Assembly: GCA_947172415.1 (NCBI GenBank)
Contig: OX359193.1
Coordinates: 5,140,501 to 5,204,500, forward strand
Length of the DNA: 64,000 nt
Reading direction: 5' to 3'
DNA from: Chondrosia reniformis
Taxonomy: Eukaryota; Porifera; Demospongiae; Chondrillida; Chondrillidae
Position 1 is the stretch's first letter. The number at the start of each line of letters is the position of its first letter. This document shows, piece by piece, positions 34,101 through 50,700 of this stretch. The notes under the pieces are model-generated. The model worked only from the letters and a program-made list of their open reading frames with translations, had not been told where the DNA came from and did no database searches. The position numbers and the translations under genes are program-made.

Positions 34101-37100
34101 AACAGACATCTAGTGATATGAGAAGGATGAATGGATGGATAGACAAATTAATAGATGTATGGGTGGCTGGGTGGTTGGTGGCTGGTGAATGGGTGGTTGG
34201 GTGGATGGGTGGGTGGATGGATGGTTGGATGGCTGGGTGGCTGGATGGGTGGTTGGGTGGCTGGATGGGTGGTTGGGTGGATGGGGTGGATGGGGTGGTT
34301 GGGTGGACGGGTGGATGGGGTGGTTGGGTGGACGGGTGGATGGATAGTTAGATGGATGGGTGGTTGGGTGGATGGGGTGGTTGGGTGGACGGGTGGATGG
34401 ATAGATGAATGGGTGGAAGGGTGGATGGGTGGAAGGGTGGTTGGGTGGACAGATAGATTAATGGGTGGAAGGGTGGATGGGTGGAAGGGTGGCTGGGTGG
34501 ATGGGTGGATGGATAGATGAATGGGTGGAAGAGTGGATGGGTGGTTGGATGGCTGGGTGGATGGATAGATGAATGGGTGGAAGAGTGGATGGGTGGAAGG
34601 GTGGATGGATAGTTAGATGGATGGGTGGATGGGTGGTTGGATGGGTAGATCAAAGGCTATTTATGGTAAGGTGGGTAGATGACCAGTGGATCAATCGATA
34701 GAAAACAGGAAGATAGACTGTACAAAGAAAAGTGCGTTAGAGAAAACAAACTTGTGAGAGTAGTGTATCCAAACTAGAAACATTGTCTGGTAGAGTAATT
34801 GGTTCAGTACTGCTACTGAACATAGTTGTTAGTTCCACTGATTGTGCAATACCATCGCTGCCCTCCTCACTCCCTAGGGGTTTTTCTACACTCAGCTCAT
34901 TGTTAACCCCTTCCACTGTCGAAGACTGAAGAGATTCCAGCTGTGAGCCACTGAAGCAGAATAACACAAGATAAATAGCTAGGTAGACTATAGTACGTAA
35001 TTAATAAGACCTACAAGTACGTATGCTATATCTCATACACAAGCTAACATAGGGGAAGCTATGGGAATGGGTGGGCTGCTGTGTCAATTGCTTGCACAGG
35101 AACACTTGCAACCAGAGATTTGTGCAGATGATATACGTAAATTGGATCGACTACACTCTAATAGGCCATAGATTCCTTAGAGTAATAAGGAACCACTGGA
35201 CCTTTGGGTCTTTTTGAGTTGTTGCTTAAGCTTATCCAACTGAACTTTGTACTGCTGCTGCAGTTCTACAAATTGTAAATTGGCCAACTCCCAAGTTTTT
35301 CTTAGTTCATTTTTTGATTCTTCTTGTGAAAGTAATTGACTCTGAAGCATGCCTATTTCCTGCGAGGCTTGATCAAGATCTTCCTGAAGAACATCTACAG
35401 TACCATCAATCAGTACCATCAATCAGTTCCCATCAATCAGTACAATCAATCAGTAAGTAACTATTACCCATAGCCACTACCTACAGTTGCCTACTGTACG
35501 TATGATCTTATATAGGACCTACTTCGCTGCATAGTCATGACATCTAGTTTAATCTCAATATCATTACGCAAGGAACGTTCTCTTTCCAAATCTCTCTGAA
35601 GCTACATTAAAAGGAGTACCTCTGTCCATGTAAGGGGGCGGGGCATGCTAAATTAAAATCTTACTTTTGATTTCTTTGTTTTTTGAGGTTTCCCTTTGTC
35701 CTCTGAGCTTCCTTGACTCGTCACCTGAGGCTCCTTCTGAAGCTCCTTCTGAGAGGTGTCACCACTCTCCAAGGACTGCTGATCATTCTTTGGTGTTTCT
35801 TGCCGAGGCATATCCGTGTCAACACTCTTTGGTCTATCCAGCAGCTCATCATCAGATGCAAAATCAATCAGTTGACCAGCAGAGCCTCCAGACTCATAAC
35901 TCCTAAGCCTTAATTCAGCATCTTGCAACTTGCCCTTCAACAAGTTGATCTCTTCCTCCAGTGGAATCACAACAGCACGAAGCCTTTCTGTTTCCGCTTG
36001 GGCCTATGGAGAGAGATCTTGCTTTACACCTTCCATTACATACACATACATAGTACATACAGTCTACACTATACATATAAACTATCTAAACCTTATCACT
36101 TACTCTATTGTAGAAATCGTTGGAAAATATACACATTATTTCTTGAGGTTATGCCATGCCTATACCTACTCTGTAGGTATATCATGAAGATTATTCATGG
36201 ATAGTAGAAAGAATTTAATGAATATACACAAGTTTACCTTTTCCATGTGCTTCTCAAGGGTTTCCGGTTGTTCCAGATGTGGACCAGGAGGGGTAGGGGA
36301 GAGGTTTGCAGCTGTGGGAGGTTGAGGGACATTACCATGCCACTGATAGCCTGGCTGGCTTGAAAATGGTTGAACATTGGGCTGGGGGGCACCATAGCCA
36401 GTCGTGTGAAAGGCTGGAGTGGAGTAAGGGTACTGTTGCTGCTGTGGCTGTGGCTGTTGCATTCTGAGCTGACCAATCTCAGTCTGAAGATGCTGTCTCT
36501 CTACGGCCCAATTTGCTCTTTCTCTCTGTAAGGTATGTTGATTGAACTCATTTCTATCCTCCGTAGTTACTAGAAATATCGCAGAGGACAGTAAATATAA
36601 GCTAAATTAATGTGCTATATCAGAATACTTTTCAAAAGCCTAAGGACAGTCACAGTCCAGAGATAAAATGTCAGCATCAATGATGTATTACCAACTACCT
36701 TCCAAATACCTACACAAGTAGCTAGAGAGATCAGCAAACCATCCTATTATCCTTCGTTAAGATGAGCCACCACCAAGGGTTTGATACAATTGGTAACAAT
36801 CCCTACTTTATCTCATTCTTACACACCTGGTGTGGGAAATGGGTCAGCATATATCCACCATATTTTAGGTAAAAACGTGCTTGTAAATTTATACATGGTG
36901 TATATAGGTACATCGGCCATATACACATTGAGGTATCATTTTCTATACATGTGATTCAGTCTGTCTATATACATAGTGTACTCTCATTTTCAATAACCAT
37001 CCAAGAGACATTACATTAAGAATATAACTAGTGATACAACTAGTGATACGTCAGGATTGTCACCACCAGATTTGCAGCCAAATTTTCTATATATTTACAA

Positions 37101-38493
37101 AAAATTGTCTTCAAAGAGGATTTATTTTCCACATTTTGTTAGCAACCTGACCACTGCTGAGCATAAAATACCAGGGTTGTCATTTGAAGTGGTCAAGTTG
37201 CTAACAAAATGTGGAAAATAAATCCTCTTTGAAGACAATTTTTTGTAAATATATAGAAAATATGGCTACTGGACATAAAACATATTATATTTGTCAGTAT
37301 AAAAGCCAGGCTCAAATAGAGGCCAGGTCAAAAATGACAAAGAGACCTAGAGACGTAGGCCTCTATTTGGAAGAATAGGGTACATTTACAACTAAGTCAA
37401 CTCTCTCAGAGCAAATGTTTGTTATAGTTTAGCTGTATCTTTTTAATGATATAGAAGTAAACATGTATAAAAGACTCAATTAAGTGTTAAGTGGAAGGCA
37501 GTCCAGTTGAAACCAACCACAGTAGAGTAGGTTGCAAACATTATCATGTCACTCATGTACAAGCTGAAACTTTTAGATTGTAAATTCATGCATGTGTGTA
37601 CCTTTCATGATTTCTTTGAGAGTTGCTATTTCTTCTTTTAACTCTTTCTTCTCTTTGTCAAAAATGTCCTTTAGAGCGGATTCGCTGACTGCAGCAGCTG
37701 CCCGTAGGTCCTCCACTTCCATCTCCTTGATCTTCAGGCCAACCTTTAAGTCCTCACACTCCTTCTCCCTTTCAGACAAGACTACCTTGACTTGATTAAT
37801 TTCACCTAAACATGCAACAAGAGTTAGACTAGAGTGATACATGTTATTAGAAGTATACTCTGTGCTTGTCACCACCGTTCATCTGAAACACAGTAAACAC
37901 GTGCATAGGTATAGGCCTACCTACCTAGCGAACACGTGTACCTATTGAGCTCGAAGTTTATTTTAAAATGAAATCGAAACAGGATCTACGTAATTATACT
38001 CAAAAGTTGTAAGTCCATCTTTTGTAGCCGAATTAACTACCTAAACAGATCTGCTTCGTTTAATTTAGATTTGCCGACAGGCGTACATCGGCGTACATTA
38101 ACACAAGCTTCAGCCTTGTTCGCACTTAACGGAAACATTACGGACTTCCTTGCAATATACATCAACAATAGTCATTGGTTCACCTTCCATTTGAAGCATT
38201 TGAGTCATAAAAGCCTTCCTCTGTCGACCAAAATCCTCCTCCATTTTCTTTTGTCTAATCAGCTCACTTTCAGGCTTCCTCCGTTCGTCAGCCAATGAAT
38301 TCCTTAAATTAGATGTCCCTCCTCGAACGATAGAATCGACATTCTCTGGCGGCGTAGCGGCGTGCTGACCCAGGTCATCCAAGAGATTCGTCGGATAGGA
38401 TATACTTTTTCTGTTTTTCTGAATACTAGCCTGCGTGTCCTCATCAGACAAACCAATTAAATCTTCTGTAGCGTGTTCTTGATTAGCGGCCAT
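31155..38493 (-). CDS. RABEP1: Rabaptin (Rab5/Rab4 effector, RABEP1-like)
   Basis: Coiled-coil tether that binds Rab5 with Rabex-5 on early endosomes and helps membrane fusion. Sixteen exons (minus): 38493-38184, 37805-37602, 36569-36238, 36003-35665, 35601-35523, 35394-35202, 34950-34752, 34109-33957, 33582-33403, 33010-32879, 32603-32505, 32259-32214, 32039-31933, 31877-31788, 31732-31712, 31211-31155. All phases join to 846 residues; human rabaptin-5 has 862. Diagnostic matches: [40 protein letters not shown] and [18 protein letters not shown]. Nearly the whole protein is heptad-rich. Exon 3 adds a Gln/Pro-rich insert ([12 protein letters not shown]), and exon 4 an acidic dileucine-type segment (SDDELLDRP) that could bind GGA-type adaptors (inference). 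Exon 15 has only 7 codons. The start lies 83 bases from the ALAD stop. Confidence 0.9.
31245..31466. repeat. 18-bp minisatellite, 12 copies
   Basis: Almost perfect copies of AGCAATAGTCAATAACTA in the last rabaptin intron, within 35 bases of the final exon's acceptor. Confidence 0.92.
33670..33738 (-). pseudogene. tRNA-like sequence (tRNA pseudogene or SINE head)
   Basis: On the minus strand: AATTG acceptor half, TAGCTCAGTGGCAGAGCA (box A and D arm), a perfect 5-bp anticodon stem CTGGT/ACCAG, GGGTTAGATCC (box B-like) and closing CAATT. The anticodon loop lacks the invariant T33 and the T stem has a mismatch, so a functional tRNA is unlikely. Located in rabaptin intron 8. Confidence 0.5.
34118..34655. 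repeat. GGTGGATG-type degenerate microsatellite
   Basis: About 540 bases built from GGAT, GGGT, GGCT and GGTT quartets on one strand (GGGTGGATGGATGG and variants). It gives long Gly/Trp or Pro/His frames that are not genes. Rabaptin intron 7. Confidence 0.92.
37083..37260. repeat. 72-bp inverted repeat (hairpin) in rabaptin intron 2
   Basis: Arm about 37083-37155 is the near-perfect complement of 37189-37260 (TTGTCTTCAAAGAGGATTTA, CCACATTTTGTTAGCAAC). The loop is about 33 bases. No target duplication or core motif is seen. Confidence 0.85.
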
Positions 38494-38576
38494 TTTACTT
38501 ACTGTTTATAATTATTTGTTTTACTATATATATAATTTATATAGCTACAGTTAATCTATATACTATATACATATAT

Positions 38577-42157
<3,581 letters not shown>

Positions 42158-42272
42158 CTTGGTTCTGTCGGATGCAGCGAAGCTCTAGTAGTAGCTAATT
42201 AAACCACAATCAAAAACGGCAGTCGGCCATTTTCAAAGCTATTTCGCAATCCTGCTGCCCAAGCAGAGAATA
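42158..42272. promoter_or_regulatory. Divergent ALAD / LRRC6 promoter
   Basis: 115 bases separate the two start codons. YY1-like elements are present: AAGATGGCC overlaps the ALAD start and GGCCATTTT sits at about 42225-42233. I see no TATA box and no clear RFX X-box for the ciliary gene. Confidence 0.5.
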
Positions 42273-45200
42273 ATGCCCAAGAGAAGTAATCATATCATTG
42301 CAAGCATGTTTTCCTTAACGTTTGGTCACATTGTTGCATCATTTGTTTACTGTTTAGTTACGGAAGAACTGGTGCGCAAGAGAGCTGAACATAACAACTG
42401 CGAGATAACGACTCTAGAGGAACTATCGCTGCATCAGCTGGATATAGAGAGGTATGTATGAACCAGAACGCGTGCATTGTGTACATGCTCTCACACGTGC
42501 AGGTTCACCACAAGTTCCACGCATGGTCTCTCATCTGTGTCTTACCCTAAGCTGATTCGTGCCAACTTTACATCGTTATTTACGGCTGGTATATAGCTTG
42601 CAATTGGGTATACTATAGACTATGTAGTATAGATAGTCTGTGGGTATACTATAGACTATGTAGTATAGATAGTCTGTGGGTATACTATAGACTATGTAGT
42701 ATAGATAGTCTGTGGGTATACTATAGACTATGTAGTATAGATAGTCTGTGGGTATACTATAGACTATGTAGTATAGATAGTCTGTGGGTATACTATAGAC
42801 TATGTAGTATAGATAGTCTGCGAGTATACTATAGACTATGTAGTATAGATAGTCTGTGGGTGTACTATAGACTATGTAGTATAGATAGTCTGCGGGTATA
42901 CTATAGACTATGTAGTATAGATAGTCTGTGGGTGTACTATAGACTATGTAGTATAGATAGTCTGCGGGTATACTATAGACTATGTAGTATAGATAGTCTG
43001 TGGGTGTACTATAGACTATGTAGTATAGATAGTCTGCGGGTATACTATAGACTATGTAGTATAGATAGTCTGCGGGTATACTATAGACTATGTAGTATAG
43101 ATAGTCTGTGGGTATACTATAGACTATGTAGTATAGATAGTCTGTGGGTATACTATAGACTATGTAGTATAGATAGTCTGTGGGTATACTTTTGTGTCAG
43201 TATTGTAAGCCTCTACTAGGATGCTCTGATGTGCCTTAAATAGCTCATGATAACAGTGTTGCAATTCCATTCAAACTCACAGGATTGAACACTTAGACAA
43301 GTGGTGCAGGGACCTGAAGATTCTATACTTGCAAAGCAACCTCATTCCTAAAATAGGTACAGTACAGCTCCAAAGAAAGGGAATGTCAGTTGCTTGTGTG
43401 TAGATTGTACCAGGACACATAGTCTTGCATGAATATCTAACACTACTTTGCATGAATATCTAAAACACTACTTTGCATGAATATCTAACACTACTTTGCA
43501 GGAATATCTAACACTACTTTGCAGGAATATCTAAAACACTACTTTGCATTAATATCTAAAACACCACTTTGCATGAATATCTTAAACACTACTTTGCATG
43601 AATATCTTAAACACCACTTTGCATGAATATCTAACACTACTTTGCACGAATATCTTAAACACTACTTTGCACGAATATCTTAAACACTACTTTGCATTAA
43701 TATCTTAAACACCACTTTGCATGAATATCTAACACTACTTTGCACGAATATCTTAAACACTACTTTGCACGAATATCTTAAACACTACTTTGCATTAATA
43801 TCTTAAACACCACTTTGCATGAATATCTTAAACACCACTTTGCATGAATATCTTAAACACCACTTTGCATGAATATCTTAAACACCACTTTGCATGAATA
43901 TCTTAAACACCACTTTGCATGAATATCTTAAACACCACTTTGCATGAATATCTATAACACTACTTTGCATTATTATCTTAAACACCTCTTGCTATGGTTG
44001 ACATTAATAGTAGGATAAGGTAAAAAGAGTTAAATCAAATTGTTTTTTTATTGTGTTTAGAGAATGTTGGCAGGTTAAAGAAGTTGGAGTACATCAACCT
44101 TGCACTGAATAACATTACCAGAATAGAAAATTTAAAAGGTATGCTCTAATATACCTAAAGATTTTGTATACGTACATGGGTGGTAAATAGGTGGTTTTAA
44201 TATCCTCTACATGTGCATGTATGTAACTTCCAATTACGTGTTGTACTTTTATACTGAATGGTCATCAATACATTTGTATGTATGTATATCTAGTGTTAAT
44301 CATCTTCATTTTGACACTATTATACAATTGTTGTCCTGCTAAAAATAGTATTATTGATTTATTCACAGATTAATTTTATGTTGATGCTGTTTTTAATTTT
44401 TGGGATTAATTTCTCATTTTCCTTATTTGTTGTAATAATTACATGATTTGAATCTAATATATAAAAAATATGTAAATATATTTATATGTATTCATTGCAA
44501 AAGAGTGATTCCCATGAGTTTATTAATTGCAAAATTAACACCTTAATGTTATGTACAGTACAATATCACACTAAACCTTTGTATTACAGGCTGTGAGTCT
44601 TTAACAAAGTTAGACCTCACTGTAAATTTTGTTGGTGATGTACTCAGTGTGGAGAGTCTACAGGATAATGTCCATCTCAGAGAATTGTAAGCTGCCTGCA
44701 TACATATACGTATACATGTGTTACATATGTATCTATTATGTTCAGCATGTTCTGTACATACATGTATGTATGTATACTATGGATAATCACTGGAATGCCA
44801 TATTTCAGGAATCAAATACAAGGGTATTAGATTGTGATTTATCAAAATTACGGTTAAGTAAACATTGTGATTAAAAGAATGCTTTGATGAAGCTTAAAAT
44901 GTACAGACTAGTATTTGGAATTACTGAGGTGTCAAATCAAAAGATTACGGATGCGGGCAAATCTAGCAATCTCACATTCTTTAGACACATGCATTAAATT
45001 CCCAATATGCCATACTAACCAAGTGCAGGTCTTATCCGGCTGGAGACCAAAGTCATATTAAATATATATATGCATGTATGTGTATATAGCTACAATGAAT
45101 ATTTCCTTAATATACTTGATCCTTTGCAAGGTAGGTTAGCTTAGCATGTAAACTGTACAATTGTAGACTATCAATCTGAAGCCAATATTCATGTATCTTT

Positions 45201-48200
45201 TACACAGGGTCTATGTTCATGTGTGTTAATTATTAATTATTGACTGCAGGTTCTTAACAGGCAACCCCTGCACTGACTATGATGGCTATAGAGACTACGT
45301 TATTGCAACACTGCCGCAGCTGAGGTGGTTGGACGGCAAGGAAATCACCAAATCAGAAAGAATACAAGCTATGCAGGTCAGCTAATTACATTACTCCTAT
45401 ACACTTTTAGCTATAATTTTAATCTTTAACTTAATAAACAGAATTTTGTGGAATTAAGAGATAAAATTGAGAGGCAGCAAGTTCTTTACTTAAAGAAACA
45501 AGTTAGTATTTCATACCTTTTCACTTTGCACTACATTGTATGTTGACTCTCCTCTGTATTTTAAGGAACAAGAAAAGAGAGAGAAAGAAGCAAAGAAGAA
45601 AGCTAAAGTTGAGCTTAAAAAGAAGAGAGATCCGGGGTTTGATGGTAACTGGTACACAGACCCACAGGCACATGTAAGGTAATATTACATGTGCACCCAC
45701 CATACAACATGTTATTCACAATTGTGTATTAGAGACTGATCTAGAAGTGGGAATAGAGCAGTGTTCCCTTTTATAAACATATATTGTAACATCTCTCATG
45801 CAACAACAGTTGTATAGTGTGTAAATGTGTCTATTGAGCAGAAAACCTATTCTGAAATGATCTTGTTAATTGAATCTGATGAGGACGGGCAAAGGCATTC
45901 AAATAGGCTGTAAATATTTCCAGTAATTATGTATCATTGAACATATTTAAAAATTTAAATATTCCATCAACATCATCACTCAGTCTTTTTAATAAATACA
46001 CTATTAATGAAAATATGTGAATTTAATTCAAATGTTAAGTTTTGGTATAATTTCCAGCAATGTTAGTCACTTGTGTTATGCTCCACTTCAGGCAGAAGCA
46101 AAGTGAAGGAGGTAATAATGGTGTGAATGGTGATAAAGGCGGCACTCAGCAAAGTAAGCAACCTCAGGGAGACAGTGTTAAGGATGCAGTGACTATTAAC
46201 ACAAAGTGTGCTCAGGCTGCTGATAGTCTGGAGGATTCCAGTGAGGACAGGTACGTATGTATATAAATATTATGTACTGTAACATGTACTGTATATACTT
46301 ATGGGTCAATCTAAGCTGTTCTGTGAAATGTGATCTAGTGTCTGGATAAGTAACAAGCATCAAAATATGAAAGAGTAGGGAGTATTTATTATGAATATTA
46401 CACTGGTATATGACTTATTGTAATAAGTTTGATGGACATTTCGACTCAGAGGCCTTCTGAATAAGTCATATACCATGATATGTACGTATGAATATATGTG
46501 AATTAGATGAGTTTTGTTCCAAAGATGCCAAATGCTGCTCTTTTATTTAAATCTTTTACTGTGAATGTATGATTAATGTATACCTGTTGTTAATGATACA
46601 GTGTGGGTATGTTTGTAGTTCAGGTGATGAATTAGAGGGATACACACCGGAGAGTCGTCTGGCTACCCACAGGTACATAGAGAAGAAGAGACAAGAAGGA
46701 AAGCCAAAGGAGTAAGATGTTGTTATCCTTCTCTGCTCTGGTTCAGGTAGAATTGATCTACCCCTACAGTACAAGGATTCTGTCTATTCTAGTGATATAC
46801 ACTATGTATCTACTAAACTGCAATAATGTTTTGTGTTTAGAACTGTTGAAAAGACAACACCGAGATCCTTTTTCAGAGATGGGAAGCCACTTAATATGAA
46901 TGAAGGAAAGTAAGTTGTAGCAAACATCGATCCACAAAGATTACTTTATGTAAACACGTATCCATATGTGTATAGTAGGTTTGAATCTGCAGTCACTCTG
47001 AAGTTTGTTTCTGTATTTAGTTTGTTCAGTGGAACTTCTTGCAGTCATGTATTGTATTTACTAACCAATACTAACCTATTGAGTGTATATATGCCAGTAG
47101 CCATAACCACTCAGTACAGTATGCTAAGCTTAGTTAGTGCCATCTGCAGTGTAAACATGTATTGTCCAAGGACTCAAAATGATCAAGAATAACACAAAGA
47201 TTCCCAGGTTCTCTGATGAAGGGTGGCATTCCCAGAAACAGCCATCTGGCCCAGTGGAGAAGAAGAAGGAGAAGCCTCTTGTATCCTCATCCAAAGCTCC
47301 CACTAAGTTTAGTTTCCTTTTACTCTAAAGTAGATGTAGCATGTTAAAAATGATTTGTTAGATTATTTATTGCGTATGTATGTACACTTTTCTGTTTAGA
47401 TATGACTTCACATTGACTGACGATGAGCAGGCCAACCTGTACTCTTTGGAGCTGTGTTGCCCGAGGTTCCTAGATACTTCACTGATAGATGCTGATGTAC
47501 AACCACACTATGTTAGAGTACTGGTGAAAGGAAAGGTATATAATACATATCTGGGTCATGGGTACTGGAGAGATTACATAATATGTTGTTAAGGAGTTCT
47601 ATATTTAAATATTTCAAATTATTACCAACTGTTATTATAAGTAGGAAGATTTCAATAGGCTAAAGCTTCGTATGTACCCTGTAGGGTTGCATGGTTTGGT
47701 AAAGATTATATGTTAATGTGCTATTTGTTGCAATTATAGTAACAGCAGGACGCTATTGGTTGTTTTGTACTTTGTAAAGATTTCATTTTGAGTATGTTTG
47801 TAGGTAGTGTTTCATAGGTTGTAAAGCTAGCATAAACCACTAATTGTAGAATCTTCATCTATTGTATATTGATATTATAGAAGTACATAGTAAGAGCGAA
47901 GTTAATGGTGGTATTTCATTGTTTCAAACTATTTGTGTGTTTCAAGTCTGTTCTTACTCTATCCAGTGGATATACTACATTATGTACATGTTTCCAAATT
48001 GTGCTATGTTAGTACTTTCAGTTATCCTTGCAAGAGGAGGTGTCTCCAGACCAGAGTGTTGCCAAGCGTTCTCAAACCACTGGTAACCTAATCATTACAA
48101 TGCCAAAGGTACTATATACCCTGCCAATTGCTGATTGGCCCAACATGAAATAGTATCTTCCATCTGTTATGTACACAGCCCGTTATTGTAAAAGCATTAA

Positions 48201-48984
48201 ATAGTACAGTACATATGTACTTACATATTAGTACCCTTTGGATTTCTATATGACATTATTGCATATCCATTGAATACAGGACTGAGTATAGCTACGTATT
48301 TGATTAAGTATATGTGTGCTCTAACTTTGGTGTACATTTTTCAGAATGTATTGAATATTCTCTGTTTTTGAAAGTTATTACTGTATGTGTTACTGTATAT
48401 TTAATTATGCATATTTTAGCAACGTTTGATGGACTATCACTAATGTAGGATTACAATTTTAAGTACAGTTGATAGATAACTTAAAGCTAGTAGACCATCT
48501 CTTTTATAGGCTAAGTCAGTTTTAGTGGCACTTAAGGAAACAAAGCAAGTGGAACCTGCTGTGATGAAGAAAGCTGACAACACTAACAAGGATAGTGGGA
48601 AGAAGTATGTATGTATATATGGTATAGGAGTAAGTGACAGTCTCTGATGCTAGTTCTTTTATAACAAAACCACAACTTTTTTAATTGGGGCAGATTGAAA
48701 GTATAAGGGTTTTCAAAAAATTGTTATTATAGTGGTTAACCCACTGATGAGCCTCCATTAGGGTGCATATTATAAGTATAGATACATATCTATTAATGTA
48801 TGTGTGATGTAGATCTGTGGAGTTGCTTGAGTTTGATGGCACATCAAAAAGAAATGATTTATTCAACATTGTGAACCAGAGTACTCACAAAATGACAAAA
48901 GATGTCACATCTAAACAGAAGGTCAAAGAGCAAGTTCCAGATACAGACTTTGTTGACAACTCAGATGTTCCACCACTTGTATGA
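42273..48984 (+). CDS. LRRC6: LRRC6 / DNAAF11 (tilB homologue), axonemal dynein assembly factor
   Basis: Cytoplasmic factor needed to preassemble ciliary dynein arms. Fifteen exons: 42273-42285, 42358-42451, 43283-43356, 44061-44138, 44590-44686, 45250-45376, 45442-45501, 45566-45678, 46092-46250, 46619-46711, 46841-46909, 47400-47535, 48022-48108, 48510-48604, 48813-48984. All phases join to 488 residues; human is 466. N-terminal leucine-rich repeats ([58 protein letters not shown]) end in an LRR cap. A Lys/Glu-rich coiled coil follows with [10 protein letters not shown], then [19 protein letters not shown] (p23-like) domain covers about residues 330-400 ([32 protein letters not shown]). The C-terminus is [11 protein letters not shown]. 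Exon 1 is only 13 bases; the split ATT codon restores [12 protein letters not shown]. Two minisatellites flank exon 3. Confidence 0.95.
42597..43190. repeat. 36-bp minisatellite, about 16 copies
   Basis: Unit TGTGGGTATACTATAGACTA plus TGTAGTATAGATAGTC, in LRRC6 intron 2. Because 36 is a multiple of three it yields a long repetitive frame, which I reject as coding. Confidence 0.93.
43425..43985. repeat. 23-25-bp minisatellite, about 22 copies
   Basis: Units of TTTGCATGAATATCT followed by AACACTAC or TAAACACCAC, in LRRC6 intron 3. Confidence 0.9.
46405..46474 (-). repeat. Short foldback with hammerhead-like remnant
   Basis: GGTATATGACTTATT and its complement bracket CAGAAGGCCTCTGAGTC then GAAATGTCC (minus), matching the tip at 1764-1791. 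LRRC6 intron 9. Confidence 0.4.
47160..47345 (+). repeat. Dispersed repeat with CTGATGA core (copy 3)
   Basis: CTGATGA at 47213-47219, AGGGTGGCATTCCCA, GAAACAGCCATCTGGCCC, then CAGTGGAGAAGAAGAAGG and CTCATCCAAAGCTCCC. Same order as at 27430 and 57655. LRRC6 intron 11. Confidence 0.55.
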
Positions 48985-49251
48985 ATACCACTTCGGAGTA
49001 TATTTTATAATTAAATCAAAAGTCCACACTTATTGCATGTACGTGATGTATTTATCAGAGAATACGGTAGTACTCTCTATGTTAGGGATGGTACTGGTTG
49101 TTATGTAAATATGAATATTGAAATGATGAAGATGAAATTTTTCGAAATGCTAAACAGTTTGTTATAAGATAATATCTATAATAGTGACAATACATTTTGA
49201 AATATTGACTTCCAATTGTGGCCCATATATATACTATTAAGGTCTGTTCTA
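48985..49251. other. LRRC6 3' flank
   Basis: AT-rich sequence after the LRRC6 stop. An AGGGATGG motif lies at 49084. Nothing else is supported. Confidence 0.4.
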
Positions 49252-49329
49252 ATGAATAAATAGTCTCGCATAGCCCGGGAGGAATGGGCCTGGGACACCT
49301 CCCGAAAGCGGTCTGGCTACGTGAGACTA
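49252..49329. mobile_element. Short MITE with TAGTCTC ends
   Basis: TAGTCTCGCATAGCC at the left is inverted as GGCTACGTGAGACTA at the right, with inner GGGAGG / CCTCCC blocks. No target duplication could be fixed by eye. Confidence 0.55.
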
Positions 49330-49624
49330 ACGATGTACATACTGTACGGACCAATTGCAATGTTCAAAAGGTAAAACGTGTCCTCGATTTCACAGTACTG
49401 CGCTAATATAATTCCAGCGTTTCGTCCGCCATCTCTGCATACCCTAGGCCTACACCCTATTTTTGGAGGCCGCATCTAGTCTTACTTCCAAAATGAAAAT
49501 GTGACGTCATTCCTCCCAAAAGCATGGAATTATTAATAACAGCTGCTAAAGGATCGTTGGAAAACAGCTGAACTCCTGGAAATTCGAGTGACAATTCCAG
49601 ACAACAAGTGAGTACATAGTTACG

Positions 49625-49790
49625 CAGACGCTATAATAATAATAATGATTGTTTATTATTGTGACATGCCATATAAAGAGTAAGATTAATAAGGATGGCC
49701 CAACCAGTTCAGGTTTATAAGTCACATTACAAAGGAAAGTCGTGATAAATAGTACTTGAAAGTTCATTACTCTTCTGGAATTGACAGCTA
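49625..49790 (-). mobile_element. 5'-truncated LINE 3' end
   Basis: An AATAATAATAATGATT tail followed by TTATTGTGACATGCCAT and GCCCAACCAGTTCAGGTTTA matches the 3' end of the LINE at 16639-16730 (GTGACATGCTAT, GCCCAACCCATGGTGGGTTT). Confidence 0.65.
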
Positions 49791-50274
49791 GGTATATCTA
49801 CGTATATAGGGTGGGGTGTGAGGGGTGGTGATGTGCATGCTCTATAAAAATCCATGATAAATAATTAACTAAGGGATTTGTGCTTTAAATAAATATTATC
49901 ATAAATAAGACTGGTGATTTGTTTACTACTACTTGTTTACTAATATCTAAAATGCATTGACCTAAGCACAGCGAGGGAGTATATGGGCACTGAACCGAAC
50001 ACAGATCAGTAGGAAGCATTTTAGAAGTACTGCGGCCATAGAAAATTTTTTACTCACTTCTCTCGCTATACATTTACCTCACTTACATATTCAAATTATA
50101 TGTGTGCAACTTTGAAAATGTCTACATGGCTAGGTGTAGACATGATTGGGGATTGAGAACTTCACTAGCCAAGAAATCGAGGGACAGATGTCAATTGTCA
50201 CCAAATTTACCAAACGTTTCGGGGCCTTCATCAGTGGTAGATCAGAAAAAGTATATGGCATGATGACTTATATA

Positions 50275-50700
50275 ATTATTATTATTATTATTAAATTTTA
50301 AGTGCACCATGTACATTGCAAACTAGGGTGAGAGTATGCCCCATGCAGTACTATACAGGAAAGTAATTATAAAAAGTTAAAAAAATGTTAAAAGTCATTG
50401 AGAAGTACAGCAGCTATGTCTGACACTGGAACCTCTTGATCCACATCTTCTCTATCATTATTGCTACTCCTTCCTCTTTCACTGCCACTTGCAATACGGA
50501 TGCTATCTTCTGGATGTCTTCCTGCTGCTCCACCTCCACCCCTAATCTCTGTAACAGCGCAAACAGATCCTTCTGTTCCTCTTTACAGAGCTCACACTTT
50601 AGAATGAAGTGTTCTACATCTTCAATCCCTGGAACCGAACATACAGGGCATGTTCTTTCTTCTCTGGGTAGATATTCTTTGACCACACACACAATTCCTG
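50275..50700 (-). pseudogene. LINE C-terminal fragment with zinc knuckle
   Basis: An ATT microsatellite tail (about 50275-50295) precedes a minus-strand frame ending the element: RTCPVCSVPGIEDVEHFILK with CxxC...H...C spacing, then an acidic coiled tail. This is the usual C-terminus of LINE ORF2. The 5' part is missing. Confidence 0.6.

Noticed and set aside
34118-34653. Trp/Gly-rich and Pro/His-rich frames on both strands
   Set aside because: Products of the GGTG/GATG quartet microsatellite.
42860-43219. 119-codon repetitive frame
   Set aside because: The 36-bp array unit is a multiple of three and lacks a stop; it lies in an LRRC6 intron.
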